Origin: Mycolicibacterium brisbanense
GTDB taxonomy: Bacteria; Actinomycetota; Actinomycetes; Mycobacteriales; Mycobacteriaceae
Length of the DNA: 64,000 bases
Assembly: GCF_001570425.1 (NCBI RefSeq)
Contig: NZ_BCSX01000019.1
Coordinates: 124,001 to 188,000, forward strand
Direction: 5' to 3'
The notes under the pieces are model-generated. The model was not told the origin of the DNA. It saw only the letters and a list, made by a program, of their open reading frames with translations, and did no database searches. This document shows, one piece after another, positions 7,918 to 17,794 of the stretch; position 1 is the stretch's first letter, and each line of letters begins with the position of its first letter. The position numbers were made by a program, and so were the translations under genes.

Positions 7918-9306
7918 ATGCGGCCCACTCGGTGGCGGCGTTCCACCCACGTGGTTGTGGGCGTCGTGGTTCTGGCGCTGGTTGCCGCCGTGGTTGCTGT
8001 CGCCGCCGTTCTGACGGGCCGGCAGTCCAGCGACGCCGCCGCGACCAAACCTGCGCCCCCCGCGGCGACGGCCAGTCCCGAGGTCACCCCCGTCGACATG
8101 TCGGCGCCGACCCCCACGGTCGGTGGTCTGGCCGCCGCGCTGGCACCTGCTCTTGCCAACCCCGACCTCGGCGAGATCACCGGCCGCGTGACGGACGCCG
8201 CCACGGGCGCCCAGCTGTGGGAGCAGGACGCCGACACCCCGATGCAACCGGCGTCGGTCAACAAGGTGCTCACCACGGCGGCGGCGCTGCTCACGCTGGA
8301 CCGTGGTGCCCGGCTGACCACCACCGTCGTGGCCTCCGATCAACAGCCCGGTCTGGTGGTGCTCAAAGGCGGCGGTGACACCACGCTTTCGGACGCCCCG
8401 GCCGGTACCGACACCTGGTACAAGGGCGCCGCCCGCATCAGCGACCTGGCCGATCAGATCCGGCAGAGCGGTGTGCGGGTCACCGCCGTGGCGGTCGACA
8501 CCAGCGCCTACACGGGGCCCACCATGGCTCCGGGCTGGGATCCCGCCGACATCGGCGGCGGTGACATCGCGCCGATGGAACCCGTGATGCTCGACTGCGG
8601 CCGCATCCAGCCGGCCACGGTCGACTCCCGGCGCACCACCACCCCGGCTCTGGAGGCCGGCAAGGCGCTGGCCGTCGCGCTCAAGGTCGATCCCTCGACC
8701 GTGACGGTGTCGGCCACCCGGCTGGCGCAGTTCGGCGGCAGGCAGATCGCCCAGGTGCAGTCGGCCCCGCTGATCGAGCGGCTGCGCCAGATGATGAACG
8801 AGTCGGACAACGTGATGGCCGAATCCATCGCGCGCGAGGTCGCCGATCAGCTGAACCACTCGCAGAGCTTCGACGGCGGCGTGCAGTCCGTGCTCGGGCA
8901 GCTGCAGAGCGTCGGTATCGACACCAGCGGCGCCAAGCTCGTCGACTCGAGCGGTTTGTCGGTGTTCGACCGGCTGACGGCGAGAACACTCGACGGCGTG
9001 GTCACCGCTGCCTCGGGCACCACCGAACCCAAGCTGCGGCCACTGGTCGACCTGCTGCCCGTGGCCGGTGGCAGCGGCACACTGTCCAACCGCTACCTCG
9101 ACACCGATTCCGGGCGGGCGGCAGCCGGTTGGCTGCGCGCCAAAACCGGCTCACTCACCGGCACCAACGCGCTGGCCGGGATCGTCACCGACGCCAGCGG
9201 CCGGGTGCTGACGTTCGCATTGCTGTCCAACAACGCCGGAGCCACCGGCCGCACCGCCATCGACGCGGTGGCGGCCGTGCTGCGCTCCTGCGGGTGCGGC
9301 GCATGA
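7918..9306 (+). CDS. dacB: D-alanyl-D-alanine carboxypeptidase/endopeptidase (PBP4, class C)
   Basis: About 462 residues from the ATG at 7918, preceded by AGGAGA. The N-terminus holds a positively charged start and one hydrophobic helix (VVVGVVVLALVAAVVAVAAVL), serving as signal/anchor. The peptidase S13 motifs are in order: PASVNK (SxxK nucleophile Ser), ESDNVM (SxN) and AKTGSL (KTG). The protein trims peptidoglycan stem peptides outside the membrane. Its stop overlaps the next ATG by 4 nt, starting an operon that runs through the zincin gene and tilS to hpt. Confidence 0.95.
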   Translation: MRPTRWRRSTHVVVGVVVLALVAAVVAVAAVLTGRQSSDAAATKPAPPAATASPEVTPVDMSAPTPTVGGLAAALAPALANPDLGEITGRVTDAATGAQLWEQDADTPMQPASVNKVLTTAAALLTLDRGARLTTTVVASDQQPGLVVLKGGGDTTLSDAPAGTDTWYKGAARISDLADQIRQSGVRVTAVAVDTSAYTGPTMAPGWDPADIGGGDIAPMEPVMLDCGRIQPATVDSRRTTTPALEAGKALAVALKVDPSTVTVSATRLAQFGGRQIAQVQSAPLIERLRQMMNESDNVMAESIAREVADQLNHSQSFDGGVQSVLGQLQSVGIDTSGAKLVDSSGLSVFDRLTARTLDGVVTAASGTTEPKLRPLVDLLPVAGGSGTLSNRYLDTDSGRAAAGWLRAKTGSLTGTNALAGIVTDASGRVLTFALLSNNAGATGRTAIDAVAAVLRSCGCGA

Positions 9307-10358
9307 GCCGCCCCTCGGCGCTGACCGCGGGCCGCGCTGTCGACTGGGAGTTCGCCGCGACGGTCGGCGCCAAGCTGGCCCGCCCGGCCCCGGCGTTCAC
9401 CGATTACACGCGCAGCGTCGCGATCGACCAGCTCTACGAGAGCGCACGCTCCGCCGAGATGCCGGTGCGCGAGGTCACCCAGCTCAACGAGGGTGCGGAG
9501 GTGCCCGAAGCCCGCGTCGTCGACCGCCCCGACTGGATCCGCGCGGCGACGCGTTCGATGCGGGTGATGACCGGCGGTGCCGACGACAAGGATCACAAGC
9601 CGGGCTTCATCACCGGCCGCGTCACGGGCGCGCAGACCGGCGCGGTGCTGGCGTTCATCTCGTCGGGCATTCTCGGCCAGTACGACCCGTTCGCGCCCGA
9701 TGGTGGCGAACTACTGCTGGTGTACCCCAACGTGATCGCCGTGGAACGCGAATTGCGGGTCACTCCAGCGGATTTCCGGCTGTGGGTGTGCCTGCACGAG
9801 GTCACGCACCGCGTGCAGTTCCGGGCCAACCCGTGGCTGACCACGCACATGTCCGATGCGCTGGCAGTGCTGACCCAGGATGCCGGCGACGATGTGGCCG
9901 CGGTGGCGGGGCGGCTGGCCACCTACGTGCGCAACCAACGCAACGGCGTTGCGCCCGAACCGGGTTCGACGGGCGTGCTCGGGCTGGTGCGGGCCGTGCA
10001 GGCCGAACCACAGCGTAAGGCGCTCGATCAGCTGCTGGTGCTCGGCACGCTGCTGGAGGGTCACGCCGATCACGTCATGGACGCTGTGGGCCCGGCCGTG
10101 GTGCCGTCGGTCAACATCATCCGGCGCCGCTTCGATGAGCGCAGGCAACGCAAGCAGCCACCCGTGCAGCGGCTGGTGCGGGCGTTGCTCGGCTTCGACG
10201 CCAAACTCAGCCAGTACACCCGCGGCAAGGCGTTCGTCGATCACGTGGTGTCCGCTGTCGGTATGGCCCGGTTCAACACCGTCTGGTCGAGCGCCGAAAC
10301 CCTGCCGCTGCCAACAGAGATCGACGAACCGCAGCGATGGATCGATCGAGTGCTGTAG
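9303..10358 (+). CDS. Zinc-dependent metalloprotease (DUF2342 / F420-biosynthesis-associated family)
   Basis: A 351-residue protein of an actinobacterial zincin family often named coenzyme F420 biosynthesis-associated protein without biochemical proof. The HEVTHRVQF motif gives the HExxH zinc site, and EGHADHVMD downstream supplies the likely third ligand Glu. It has no signal peptide, so it acts in the cytosol. The ATG at 9303 overlaps the dacB stop; its 3' end overlaps tilS by 22 nt. The conserved placement between dacB and tilS in mycobacteria is as I recall it. The substrate is unknown. Confidence 0.88.
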   Translation: MSRPSALTAGRAVDWEFAATVGAKLARPAPAFTDYTRSVAIDQLYESARSAEMPVREVTQLNEGAEVPEARVVDRPDWIRAATRSMRVMTGGADDKDHKPGFITGRVTGAQTGAVLAFISSGILGQYDPFAPDGGELLLVYPNVIAVERELRVTPADFRLWVCLHEVTHRVQFRANPWLTTHMSDALAVLTQDAGDDVAAVAGRLATYVRNQRNGVAPEPGSTGVLGLVRAVQAEPQRKALDQLLVLGTLLEGHADHVMDAVGPAVVPSVNIIRRRFDERRQRKQPPVQRLVRALLGFDAKLSQYTRGKAFVDHVVSAVGMARFNTVWSSAETLPLPTEIDEPQRWIDRVL

Positions 10359-11296
10359 CTGCGCTGCGGCGTGCGGTGGCCACGGCTGGCGCGCACATCG
10401 ACGGCGACCACTGGTGTGTGGCCCTCTCCGGTGGCCCGGACTCGTTGGCGCTCACCGCGATTGCGGCGGCGCAGCGGCCCACGACGGCGCTGATCGTCGA
10501 CCACGGCCTGCAGGCCGGATCGGCAGCGGTGGCCGAGGCGGCGCGGGAACAGGCACTGCGGCTTGGTTGCCGTGCGGCACAGGTGATTTCAGTCCAGGTG
10601 GGTACTGAGGGTGGGCCTGAGGCGGCAGCGCGGACCGCGCGCTACGCCGCGCTGGACACCGCCCGCGCCGGCGCGCCGGTGCTGCTCGGCCACACTCTCG
10701 ACGATCAAGCCGAGACGGTGCTGCTCGGTCTGGGCCGAGGTTCGGGACCACGGTCGATCGCCGGGATGCGGCCACACGATCCGCCGTGGCATCGGCCCCT
10801 GCTGGAGGTTCGCCGCGCGCTGACCCACGCGGCATGCGACGAACTCGGGCTCACGCCATGGCACGACCCGCACAACAGCGATGCGCGGTTCACCCGGTCG
10901 CGGTTGCGCCACGAGGTCATGCCGGTGCTCGAGGATGTGCTCGGCGGCGGGGTGGCCGAGGCGCTCGGCCGCACGGCCCGGGCGCTGCGCGAGGACTCCG
11001 ATGCGCTCGACGAACTGTCCAAGCGTGCGCTCGACGACGCCGCCACCGGCGATGGCGGCCTGGACACCGCGCGCCTGGCCGCGCTGCCCGACGCGCTGCG
11101 CCGCCGCGTCATCCGCGGGTGGCTGATGGCGGGCGGGGCCAGCGGGCTCACCGACACCCAGATCCGCGCGGCGAACCGGTTGGTCACCGCGTGGCGCGGG
11201 CAGGGGGGAGTGGCTGTGGGCTCGGCGCTGCGCCGTCAAAGGTTGATCGCCGGCCGCCACGGCGGGGTGCTGAGGCTACACATCGAACCCGTGTAG
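10337..11296 (+). CDS. tilS: tRNA(Ile)-lysidine synthetase
   Basis: A 319-residue N-type ATP pyrophosphatase. The PP-loop [10 protein letters not shown] (about residues 31-40) is followed by the VDHGLQAG strand, [20 protein letters not shown] (conserved HTxDDQAET) and the TilS-specific R.....W.RPLL segment. It converts C34 of the CAU anticodon to lysidine so that tRNA-Ile reads AUA. It is shorter than the E. coli enzyme because the C-terminal domain is reduced, as usual in actinobacteria. The start lies inside the previous gene (22-nt overlap). Confidence 0.95.
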   Translation: MDRSSAVAALRRAVATAGAHIDGDHWCVALSGGPDSLALTAIAAAQRPTTALIVDHGLQAGSAAVAEAAREQALRLGCRAAQVISVQVGTEGGPEAAARTARYAALDTARAGAPVLLGHTLDDQAETVLLGLGRGSGPRSIAGMRPHDPPWHRPLLEVRRALTHAACDELGLTPWHDPHNSDARFTRSRLRHEVMPVLEDVLGGGVAEALGRTARALREDSDALDELSKRALDDAATGDGGLDTARLAALPDALRRRVIRGWLMAGGASGLTDTQIRAANRLVTAWRGQGGVAVGSALRRQRLIAGRHGGVLRLHIEPV

Positions 11297-11297
11297 C

Positions 11298-11310
11298 TAG
11301 GCTGTTCCCC
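11298..11310 (+). promoter_or_regulatory. Putative hpt promoter for a leaderless message
   Basis: TAGGCT at 11298-11303 is a good mycobacterial -10 hexamer. It ends 7 nt before the GTG start of hpt, which places the expected transcription start at the GTG itself. No Shine-Dalgarno sequence precedes the GTG, in keeping with leaderless translation. Confidence 0.5.
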
Positions 11311-11889
11311 GTGGCCGTCGACTCTGCCGAACTGTATGCAGGAGACATCAAATCGGTGCTGTTGTCCGAGGAGCAGATCCGGACCCGCACTGCCGAACTG
11401 GCCGAGATGATCGCCGAGGAGTATCGCGACAACCTCGGCAGCGACGACCTGCTGCTGGTGACCGTGCTCAAGGGCGCGGTCATGTTCGTCACCGATCTGG
11501 CCCGCTCCATCCCGCTGCCCACCCAGCTGGAGTTCATGGCGGTCAGCTCCTACGGCTCATCCACCTCGTCGTCGGGTGTGGTGCGCATCCTCAAGGACCT
11601 CGACCGCGACATCAACGACCGTGACGTGCTGATCGTCGAGGACATCATCGACTCCGGGCTCACGCTGTCGTGGCTGCTGCGCAACCTGGCCACCCGCCAT
11701 CCGCGCTCGTTGCGGGTGTGCACGCTGCTGCGCAAACCCGAGGCCGTCAAGACCGAGCTCGACGTCGCCTATGTGGGCTTCGACATCCCCAACGAGTTCG
11801 TCGTCGGGTACGGCCTGGACTTCGCCGAGCGCTACCGGGACCTGCCCTACATCGGCACCCTCGAACCGAAGGTCTACGAGCAGCACTAA
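11311..11889 (+). CDS. hpt: Hypoxanthine-guanine phosphoribosyltransferase
   Basis: 192 residues from the GTG at 11311. The PRPP-binding loop is [16 protein letters not shown], the flexible loop lies around [10 protein letters not shown], and the purine-binding end is [19 protein letters not shown]. The enzyme salvages hypoxanthine and guanine with PRPP to IMP and GMP. An alternative ATG at 11338 would lose the conserved [13 protein letters not shown] region in part. A probable own promoter (TAGGCT) overlaps the tilS stop. ftsH, its neighbour in M. tuberculosis, lies 9 kb downstream, separated by accessory genes. Confidence 0.97.
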   Translation: MAVDSAELYAGDIKSVLLSEEQIRTRTAELAEMIAEEYRDNLGSDDLLLVTVLKGAVMFVTDLARSIPLPTQLEFMAVSSYGSSTSSSGVVRILKDLDRDINDRDVLIVEDIIDSGLTLSWLLRNLATRHPRSLRVCTLLRKPEAVKTELDVAYVGFDIPNEFVVGYGLDFAERYRDLPYIGTLEPKVYEQH

Positions 11890-11935
11890 GGCCGGAGGCT
11901 TACGAAAAGGCACGGCGCGGCGCAGAATCGCACGC

Positions 11936-14125
11936 ATGGCCGACACGAGCACTGCCCTGCGGATCTGCCCCTTCTGTGAGGCCACGTGTGGCCTCACCCT
12001 CACCATTTCCGACGGCCGGGTGACCGGTGCCCGCGGTGACCGCGACGACGTGTTCAGTGCCGGGTTCATCTGCCCCAAGGGTGCGAGCTTCGGGCAGCTG
12101 GACAACGATCCCGACCGGCTGACGCGCCCGCTGGTGCGCCGCGATGGCGTCCTGACCGAGACCACGTGGGACGAGGCGTACGCCGTCGTCGCCGACCGGC
12201 TCGGCGCGGTGATCGGCCAGCACGGCGGATCGGCTGTCGGGGTGTATCTGGGCAACCCGAACGCCCACACCATCGCGGGCAGTCTCTACGCGCCACTGAT
12301 CATCCGGGGTCTGGGCACCCGCCAGGTGTTCAGCGCCAGCACGCTGGACCAGATGCCCAAACACGTCTCGCTGGGCCTGATGTTCGGCAGCCCGGTCGCG
12401 TTCACGGTGCCCGATCTCGACCGCACCGACTATCTGGTCATCATCGGCGCCAACCCCCTGGTGTCCAACGGCAGCCTGGCCACCGCCGCCGACTTCCCCG
12501 GCAAGTTGCGGGCACTGCGCAAACGCGGAGGCAGGCTCGTCGTCATCGACCCCGCGCGCACGCAGACGGCCAAGCTCGCCGACCGACATCTGGCCCCGCG
12601 ACCCGGCACGGACGCCGCGCTGCTGTTCGCGATCGTGCATGTGCTGTTCGACGAGGACCTCGTCGGTCTCGGCGACCTTGCCGAGCACGTCAACGGCGTC
12701 GAGCAGGTCCGTGCGCTGGCCGGGGAATTCTCACCGGAGGCCGTCGAGCAGGCATGCGGTGTGCCCGCGGCGGAGATCCGCACCCTGGCCCGCGAGCTCG
12801 CAGCCGCCCCGACCGCCGCCGTGTACGGCCGGATCGGCACGTCGACCGTCGAGTTCGGCACGATCGGCAGCTGGCTCGTCGACGTCGTCAACGTCCTCAC
12901 CGGCAATCTCGACCGTCCGGGCGGCGTGATGTTCCCGCTCGGCGCGACGGCCCCGGCGCCGCGGCCGCCGAAACCGGGCCGCGGGTTCAAGACCGGGAGG
13001 TGGGCCAGCCGCGTATCCGGCTATCCAGAGGCGCTCTCCGAGCTGCCCGCCGCCGCGCTCGCCGAGGAGATCGACACCGCGGGCGAGGGGCAGATCAAAG
13101 CCATGATCACCGTCGCCGGGAACCCCGTGCTCTCCGCGCCCGACGGCGAGCGACTCGAAAAGGCTTTGGACAGCGTTGAATTCATGCTTTCCGTCGACCC
13201 CTATCTCAACGAGACCACGCGGCACGCCGACGTCGTCCTGCCGCCGCCGCCCCCGGCGCAGAGCGCCCACTTCGACGTCGCGCTGAACAACCTCGCCGTG
13301 CGCAACAACGTGCGCTACTCGTCGCCCGCTCTGCCGCTCGACGGCAGGCCCTCCGAGCCCGAGATCCTGTCCCGGCTCGCGCTCATCTTGTATGGCCTTG
13401 GTGCACAAGCAGATCCAGGACTCGTCGACGCGCAGGTGATCGCGACGACGCTTGCGAAGGAGACCGCCGACCCCGATTCGCCGGTGGCGGGACGCGACGT
13501 CGACGAGTTCACCGCGATGCTGTATCCGGGCCCGGGCTACGAACGCCGCCTGGACATGATGCTGCGGCTCGGGCCGTATGGCGACGCGTTCGGCGCCAAG
13601 CCCGACGGGCTCACACTGGAGCGGCTCAAGGCTCATCCGCACGGCATCGACCTCGGCCCGCTGCGCCCGCGGATCCCCGAGGTGCTGCGAACCCCAAGTG
13701 GCCGTATCGAACTCGCGCCGGAACCGATCGTCGCCGACGTGGCGCGGCTACGCGACGCGCTGCACCGCACGGCCGGCGGGTTCCTGCTGATCGGGCGGCG
13801 GCATCTGCGGTCCAACAACAGCTGGATGCACAACCTGCCCGCGCTGTCGGGCGGTTCCAACCGCTGCACGCTGCAGATCCACCCCGACGACGCGGCCGAT
13901 CTGGGGCTCACCGACATCGCCGTCGTCAAGGGCCCCGGCGGTGAGCTGCTGGCCCCCATCGAGGTGACCGACGGCATGCGCCGCGGTGTGGTCTCGCTGC
14001 CGCACGGCTGGAGCGCGGACCGCGGCGTGAACGTCAACCAGCTCAACGACGGCACGCATCTGGACCCGCTCTCGGGAACCGCGGTGCTCAACGGGATTCC
14101 CGTCGACATCGCACCGGCAGGCTAG
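11936..14125 (+). CDS. Molybdopterin-dependent oxidoreductase (formate dehydrogenase-like)
   Basis: A 729-residue member of the bis-MGD oxidoreductase family. The N-terminal [4Fe-4S] motif is CPFCEATCGLTL...ICPKG (Cys-x2-Cys-x3-Cys...Cys). MGD-binding sequences and a C-terminal molydopterin dinucleotide domain (LLIGRRHLRSNNSW..., LPHGWS) follow. There is no Tat signal, so it is cytosolic. Partner subunits are not encoded nearby; it may work with a ferredoxin or as a single subunit. The substrate cannot be named from sequence. It lies 46 nt after hpt, with the start at ATG 11936, and ends 1 nt from the convergent lpqG. Confidence 0.88.
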   Translation: MADTSTALRICPFCEATCGLTLTISDGRVTGARGDRDDVFSAGFICPKGASFGQLDNDPDRLTRPLVRRDGVLTETTWDEAYAVVADRLGAVIGQHGGSAVGVYLGNPNAHTIAGSLYAPLIIRGLGTRQVFSASTLDQMPKHVSLGLMFGSPVAFTVPDLDRTDYLVIIGANPLVSNGSLATAADFPGKLRALRKRGGRLVVIDPARTQTAKLADRHLAPRPGTDAALLFAIVHVLFDEDLVGLGDLAEHVNGVEQVRALAGEFSPEAVEQACGVPAAEIRTLARELAAAPTAAVYGRIGTSTVEFGTIGSWLVDVVNVLTGNLDRPGGVMFPLGATAPAPRPPKPGRGFKTGRWASRVSGYPEALSELPAAALAEEIDTAGEGQIKAMITVAGNPVLSAPDGERLEKALDSVEFMLSVDPYLNETTRHADVVLPPPPPAQSAHFDVALNNLAVRNNVRYSSPALPLDGRPSEPEILSRLALILYGLGAQADPGLVDAQVIATTLAKETADPDSPVAGRDVDEFTAMLYPGPGYERRLDMMLRLGPYGDAFGAKPDGLTLERLKAHPHGIDLGPLRPRIPEVLRTPSGRIELAPEPIVADVARLRDALHRTAGGFLLIGRRHLRSNNSWMHNLPALSGGSNRCTLQIHPDDAADLGLTDIAVVKGPGGELLAPIEVTDGMRRGVVSLPHGWSADRGVNVNQLNDGTHLDPLSGTAVLNGIPVDIAPAG

Positions 14126-14126
14126 G

Positions 14127-14861
14127 TCAGGTCAGTTCCCAGATCACCGTCACGGTGAAATTGACGGTCTGCTGGCCCGGCTCCAACGGCACCGAGTCCA
14201 CCGACATGCGTGGCATCGGGGCGGGCGTCGGGGGCGTGGAACCGGACTGCTCGGAGATCGAGATGACCTTGCCCAAGTTGAGCCCGGACAGTTGCGCGTA
14301 CTGCTCGGCGCGGTTCTTGGCGTCGTTGAACGCCTGGGCCCGAGCGTCTTTCACGAGCTGGGAGTCGTCCTCGATCGAGTAGCTCACCGAGTTGATGCGC
14401 GTCGCGTCCCCGCCCGTGTTGGCGATGAGCGCCAGCAGCTGTGACGCCGCGGTGATGTCGCGGATCTTGACGTCGATGGCATTGCTGGCCCGGTACGCGA
14501 TGGTCGTGCCGTCGGCATTGGTCTGCGGTTGCACGCTGACGTGGGTTGTGGTGATGTCCTTGCGGTCCACCTTGTTGCCTACGAGCGCGTCGATCACGGC
14601 CTGCTGGCGCTGGCTCGACTGGCTGAGCGCGGCGGTGACGTCCCCCGAGACGAACTCCATCGCCACGTTGGCAGTCAGGGTGTCGGGCGTGCCTTGCACC
14701 TTGCCGGAGCCGATCACGGTGACCTGGCGGGTGTCGGGTGAGCCGCTGCGGGCGTCGGGTCCGGACTTGGCGTCGCATGCCGACACCCCGGTGATGAGCA
14801 GAGCCGCCAGCACGGCGACGAGAGCACGGGTTCGCAACTTCGCATTCGCGGCGATCGCCAT
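14127..14861 (-). CDS. lpqG: SIMPL-domain (DUF541) lipoprotein, LpqG-like
   Basis: About 244 residues from ATG 14861. The N-terminus has a lipoprotein signal (LRTRALVAVLAALLITG) with lipobox GVSAC, so it is exported and lipid-anchored. The mature part is a SIMPL/DUF541 domain (VTVIGSGKVQGTPDTLTANVAMEF..., ending in TVNFTVTVIWELT). The gene order relative to hpt matches lpqG of M. tuberculosis. Family function is poorly defined; some members form ring assemblies in the periplasm or cell wall space. An upstream ATG at 14903 would prepend a stretch that breaks the signal peptide. Confidence 0.85.
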   Translation of the reverse strand: MAIAANAKLRTRALVAVLAALLITGVSACDAKSGPDARSGSPDTRQVTVIGSGKVQGTPDTLTANVAMEFVSGDVTAALSQSSQRQQAVIDALVGNKVDRKDITTTHVSVQPQTNADGTTIAYRASNAIDVKIRDITAASQLLALIANTGGDATRINSVSYSIEDDSQLVKDARAQAFNDAKNRAEQYAQLSGLNLGKVISISEQSGSTPPTPAPMPRMSVDSVPLEPGQQTVNFTVTVIWELT

Positions 14862-14889
14862 GCCACGGGACCCTACCGGCACGCGTGCG

Positions 14890-14936
14890 ATGTTGATATC
14901 CACATAGTTGGGTTAAAACGATGTTGCCGGCAACAT
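14890..14936. promoter_or_regulatory. Twin palindromic operators before the ALDH operon
   Basis: ATGTTGCCGGCAACAT at 14921-14936 is a perfect 16-nt palindrome, 34 nt before the ATG of the aldehyde dehydrogenase. A second 16-mer with the same arms, ATGTTGATATCCACAT at 14890-14905, matches it with one arm mismatch. The two start 31 bp apart, about three helical turns, between lpqG and the catabolic operon. They look like binding sites for a dimeric repressor (TetR, GntR or similar) that is not encoded beside the operon. Confidence 0.7.
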
Positions 14937-14970
14937 AGGGCGTGGTCACAGCTGTGCTGACACTCGATGC

Positions 14971-16422
14971 ATGACCTCACCGCTCACCCGCGACATCATC
15001 GATCCCGCCACCGGCGCGGTGATCAGCACTCTGCCCGAGCACGGACCCGCCGACGTCGACGCCGCCGTGGCCCGCGCCAAGGCCGCGTTCGAAACCGGAC
15101 CGTGGCCGGCCATGACCCGCAGCGAACGGGCCCGGCTGCTGTTGCGCATCGCCGATGCCATCGAGCAGCACTCCGAAGCGCTCTACCGACTGGAGACCCG
15201 CAACAACGGCAGACCCATCACCGAGACCAGGGCCCAGCTGTCCCGGGTCCCGGAGTGGTTCCGGTACAACGCCGGACTGCTCGCCGCGCAGCGATATGCC
15301 GTGCTCCCGGGTGACGGGCCCTACCTGACGTATCAGCAGCGGTTGCCGCTCGGCGTGTGCGGCATCATCACGCCGTTCAACCATCCGATGCTGATCCTGG
15401 CCCGCAGCCTGTCCGCTGCGCTGGCCAACGGCAACACCGCGGTGGTCAAACCTTCGGAGCTCACCCCCCTGACCACCCTCGAGCTGGTGCGGATCATGAC
15501 CGATGCCGGCCTGCCCGACGGCGTGGTCACCGTGGTGACCGGCGGACGTGATGCCGGTGTCCGGCTCACCGAACATCCCGACATCGCCAAGGTCACGCTC
15601 ACCGGCGGTACCGAGGCCGGCCGGTCGGCCGCGATTGCGACCGCGGCACGTTTCGCCCGGGTCACCGCCGAACTGGGCGGCAAGACCCCGATCATCGTGT
15701 TCGACGACGTCGATCCCGTCGTCGCGGCCGAAGGCGCCGCCTTCGCCTCATTCGTCGCGGCCGGTCAGTCCTGCGTGGCCGGATCGCGATTCCTGGTGCA
15801 CCGCAATGTGTATGACGACTTCGTCACCGCGCTGGCCAAGCGAGCGGGTGCGATCCGCATCGGCGACCCAGGCGACGCCGACACCCAGCTCGGCCCGCTG
15901 ATCAGCGAACGCCAGCGGGACAAGGTCCGCGCGCTGATCGATACCGGCCGCGACGAGGGCGCCCGGGTCGCCGCCGGTGGTGCGACCCCCGAGCTGCCCG
16001 CGCCGCTGAACGACGGGTTCTTCCTGCAGCCCACCGTGCTGGCCGACGCCACGATGGCCATGACGGTGGCCACCGACGAGATCTTCGGTCCCGTCGCGGT
16101 GGTCATCCCGTTCGATGACGAGGACGAGGCCGTCGCCATGGCCAACGACAACCGCTACGGCCTGGGGGCCGGCCTGTGGACCACCGACCTGGCCCGGGCA
16201 CACCGCGTGGCCGGCCGCGTCGTGGCGGGCATGGTGTGGATCAACGACCACCACCGGCTCGAACCGTCACTGCCGTGGGGCGGGGTCAAGGAGTCCGGTG
16301 TCGGAAAAGACGCCGGCACTGAATCATTCGACGACTTCTCGTGGATCAAGACGGTCGTGGTACGCACCGCCGCCGAACCCGTCGACTGGTACGGCGAGCA
16401 CGACAATGCCCGGCTCAATTGA
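14971..16422 (+). CDS. Aldehyde dehydrogenase (NAD(P)+)
   Basis: A 483-residue ALDH-superfamily enzyme. The general base is Glu234 in AELGGKTPII, the nucleophile Cys268 in AGQSCVAGSRF, and the cofactor region is VTLTGGTEAGR. It oxidises an aldehyde to a carboxylic acid in the cytosol. The closest general type is the betaine-aldehyde/2-hydroxymuconic semialdehyde group, which would suit an aromatic or amino-aromatic catabolic route with the amidohydrolase downstream (inference). It is the first gene of a four-gene operon behind two palindromic operators. Confidence 0.93.
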   Translation: MTSPLTRDIIDPATGAVISTLPEHGPADVDAAVARAKAAFETGPWPAMTRSERARLLLRIADAIEQHSEALYRLETRNNGRPITETRAQLSRVPEWFRYNAGLLAAQRYAVLPGDGPYLTYQQRLPLGVCGIITPFNHPMLILARSLSAALANGNTAVVKPSELTPLTTLELVRIMTDAGLPDGVVTVVTGGRDAGVRLTEHPDIAKVTLTGGTEAGRSAAIATAARFARVTAELGGKTPIIVFDDVDPVVAAEGAAFASFVAAGQSCVAGSRFLVHRNVYDDFVTALAKRAGAIRIGDPGDADTQLGPLISERQRDKVRALIDTGRDEGARVAAGGATPELPAPLNDGFFLQPTVLADATMAMTVATDEIFGPVAVVIPFDDEDEAVAMANDNRYGLGAGLWTTDLARAHRVAGRVVAGMVWINDHHRLEPSLPWGGVKESGVGKDAGTESFDDFSWIKTVVVRTAAEPVDWYGEHDNARLN

Positions 16423-16450
16423 GCGCCCGGCGGAACCGAAAGGAGTAGAG

Positions 16451-17794
16451 GTGTCATCGCATTCCGAAACCGCCACGCGCGGGAGTTGGCGCACCGAGAT
16501 CGGTCGCGTGCAATGGCTGGTTCTGGTCGGCACCACATTGGGCTGGGGGCTGGACGGCTTCGCAGGCAGCCTGTACGTGCTGGTGCTCGGCCCGGCGATG
16601 GGAGAACTGTTGCCGAACAGCGGAATCGAGGCCGGCGCTTCGGCAATCGGGTTCTACGGCGGGCTCACCATCGCATTGTTCTTGTTGGGCTGGGCCACCG
16701 GCGGCGTGCTGTTCGGCATGCTCGCCGACTACTTCGGCCGCACCCGGGTGCTGTCGCTGGGAATCCTCACGTACGCGGCGTTCACCGCGCTGGCGGCGTT
16801 CACCGACACCTGGTGGCAGCTGGCCATCCTGCGATTCATCGCCGGTCTGGGATCGGGTGTGGAAGCCCCGGTCGGTGCCGCGCTGATCGCCGAGACCTGG
16901 CGCAACCGGTTCCGGGCCCGTGCCAGCGGAATCATGATGTCCGGTTATGCCGCAGGGTTTTTCGTGGCCGCTGCCGTCTACGCCTTGTTCGGCAGCCACG
17001 GCTGGCGGCCGATGCTGGCGCTGGCGGTGGTGCCCGCGGTGGTGGTGTGGTTCGTGCGCCGCTATGTTCCCGAGCCCGAAGAGGTCGACGCCGGCATCCA
17101 GGCCAGGAAGGCGCGTAAACAGCAGGGCTCCAGCCTTTCTCGGGACCGCTTCGTGCTCGCGCGGCTGTTCACCCCACCGCTGCTGCGGCCGACGCTGGTG
17201 ATCACGGCGCTGGCGTCGGGCTCGCTCATCGCGTTCTGGAGTGTGTCGACCTGGTATCCGCAGATGATCCGGCAGTTGACGGCGGCAGGCGGACTCGGGC
17301 GCGAACTGGCCGATCACCGGGTGGCCATGGCGTCGATGCTGTTCAACGCGGGCGGCATAGTCGGATACGGGGCCTGGGGCTTCCTGGCCGACGCGATCGG
17401 GCGCCGTCGTGCCTTCGCGGTCACGTTCGCGGTATCGGCCGTCGGTATCGTCTACACGTTCGTCTTCGACCGCACCTACACAGAATTCCTGGTTGCCATG
17501 CCGATACTCGGGTTCGGCCTGTTCGGTTCGCTCTCAGGCTTGTTCGTCTACGGGCCCGAGCTGTTTCCGACCAGCGTGCGGGCCACGGCCCTGGCGGTCG
17601 CCAACTGCGTCGGGCGGTATCTCACCGCCGCGGGCCCGCTCGTCGCCGGTGTCATCGCGACCTCATGGTTCGGCGGGGATCTGGGAATGGCCACCGCAGC
17701 GGTGGCCGCACTGGGCCTGATCGGAGTGGTCGGCCTGGCCTTCGCACCCGAGACCCGCGGTAAGCCCCTGCCCACCGAACGGAGCGCATCATGA
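16451..17794 (+). CDS. MFS transporter (aromatic acid/metabolite:H+ symporter type)
   Basis: 447 residues from GTG 16451, with AGGAG 8 nt upstream. Twelve hydrophobic segments are evident. The motif A between helices 2 and 3 reads GMLADYFGRTRVL, and its second-half copy is GFLADAIGRRRAF. The family D-(R/K)-x-G-(R/K) pattern and the GPELFPTSVRATA motif near helix 11 belong to the AAHS/sugar-porter-like group. It probably imports the substrate of the adjacent catabolic enzymes. Its stop overlaps the amidohydrolase start by 4 nt. Confidence 0.92.
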   Translation: MSSHSETATRGSWRTEIGRVQWLVLVGTTLGWGLDGFAGSLYVLVLGPAMGELLPNSGIEAGASAIGFYGGLTIALFLLGWATGGVLFGMLADYFGRTRVLSLGILTYAAFTALAAFTDTWWQLAILRFIAGLGSGVEAPVGAALIAETWRNRFRARASGIMMSGYAAGFFVAAAVYALFGSHGWRPMLALAVVPAVVVWFVRRYVPEPEEVDAGIQARKARKQQGSSLSRDRFVLARLFTPPLLRPTLVITALASGSLIAFWSVSTWYPQMIRQLTAAGGLGRELADHRVAMASMLFNAGGIVGYGAWGFLADAIGRRRAFAVTFAVSAVGIVYTFVFDRTYTEFLVAMPILGFGLFGSLSGLFVYGPELFPTSVRATALAVANCVGRYLTAAGPLVAGVIATSWFGGDLGMATAAVAALGLIGVVGLAFAPETRGKPLPTERSAS

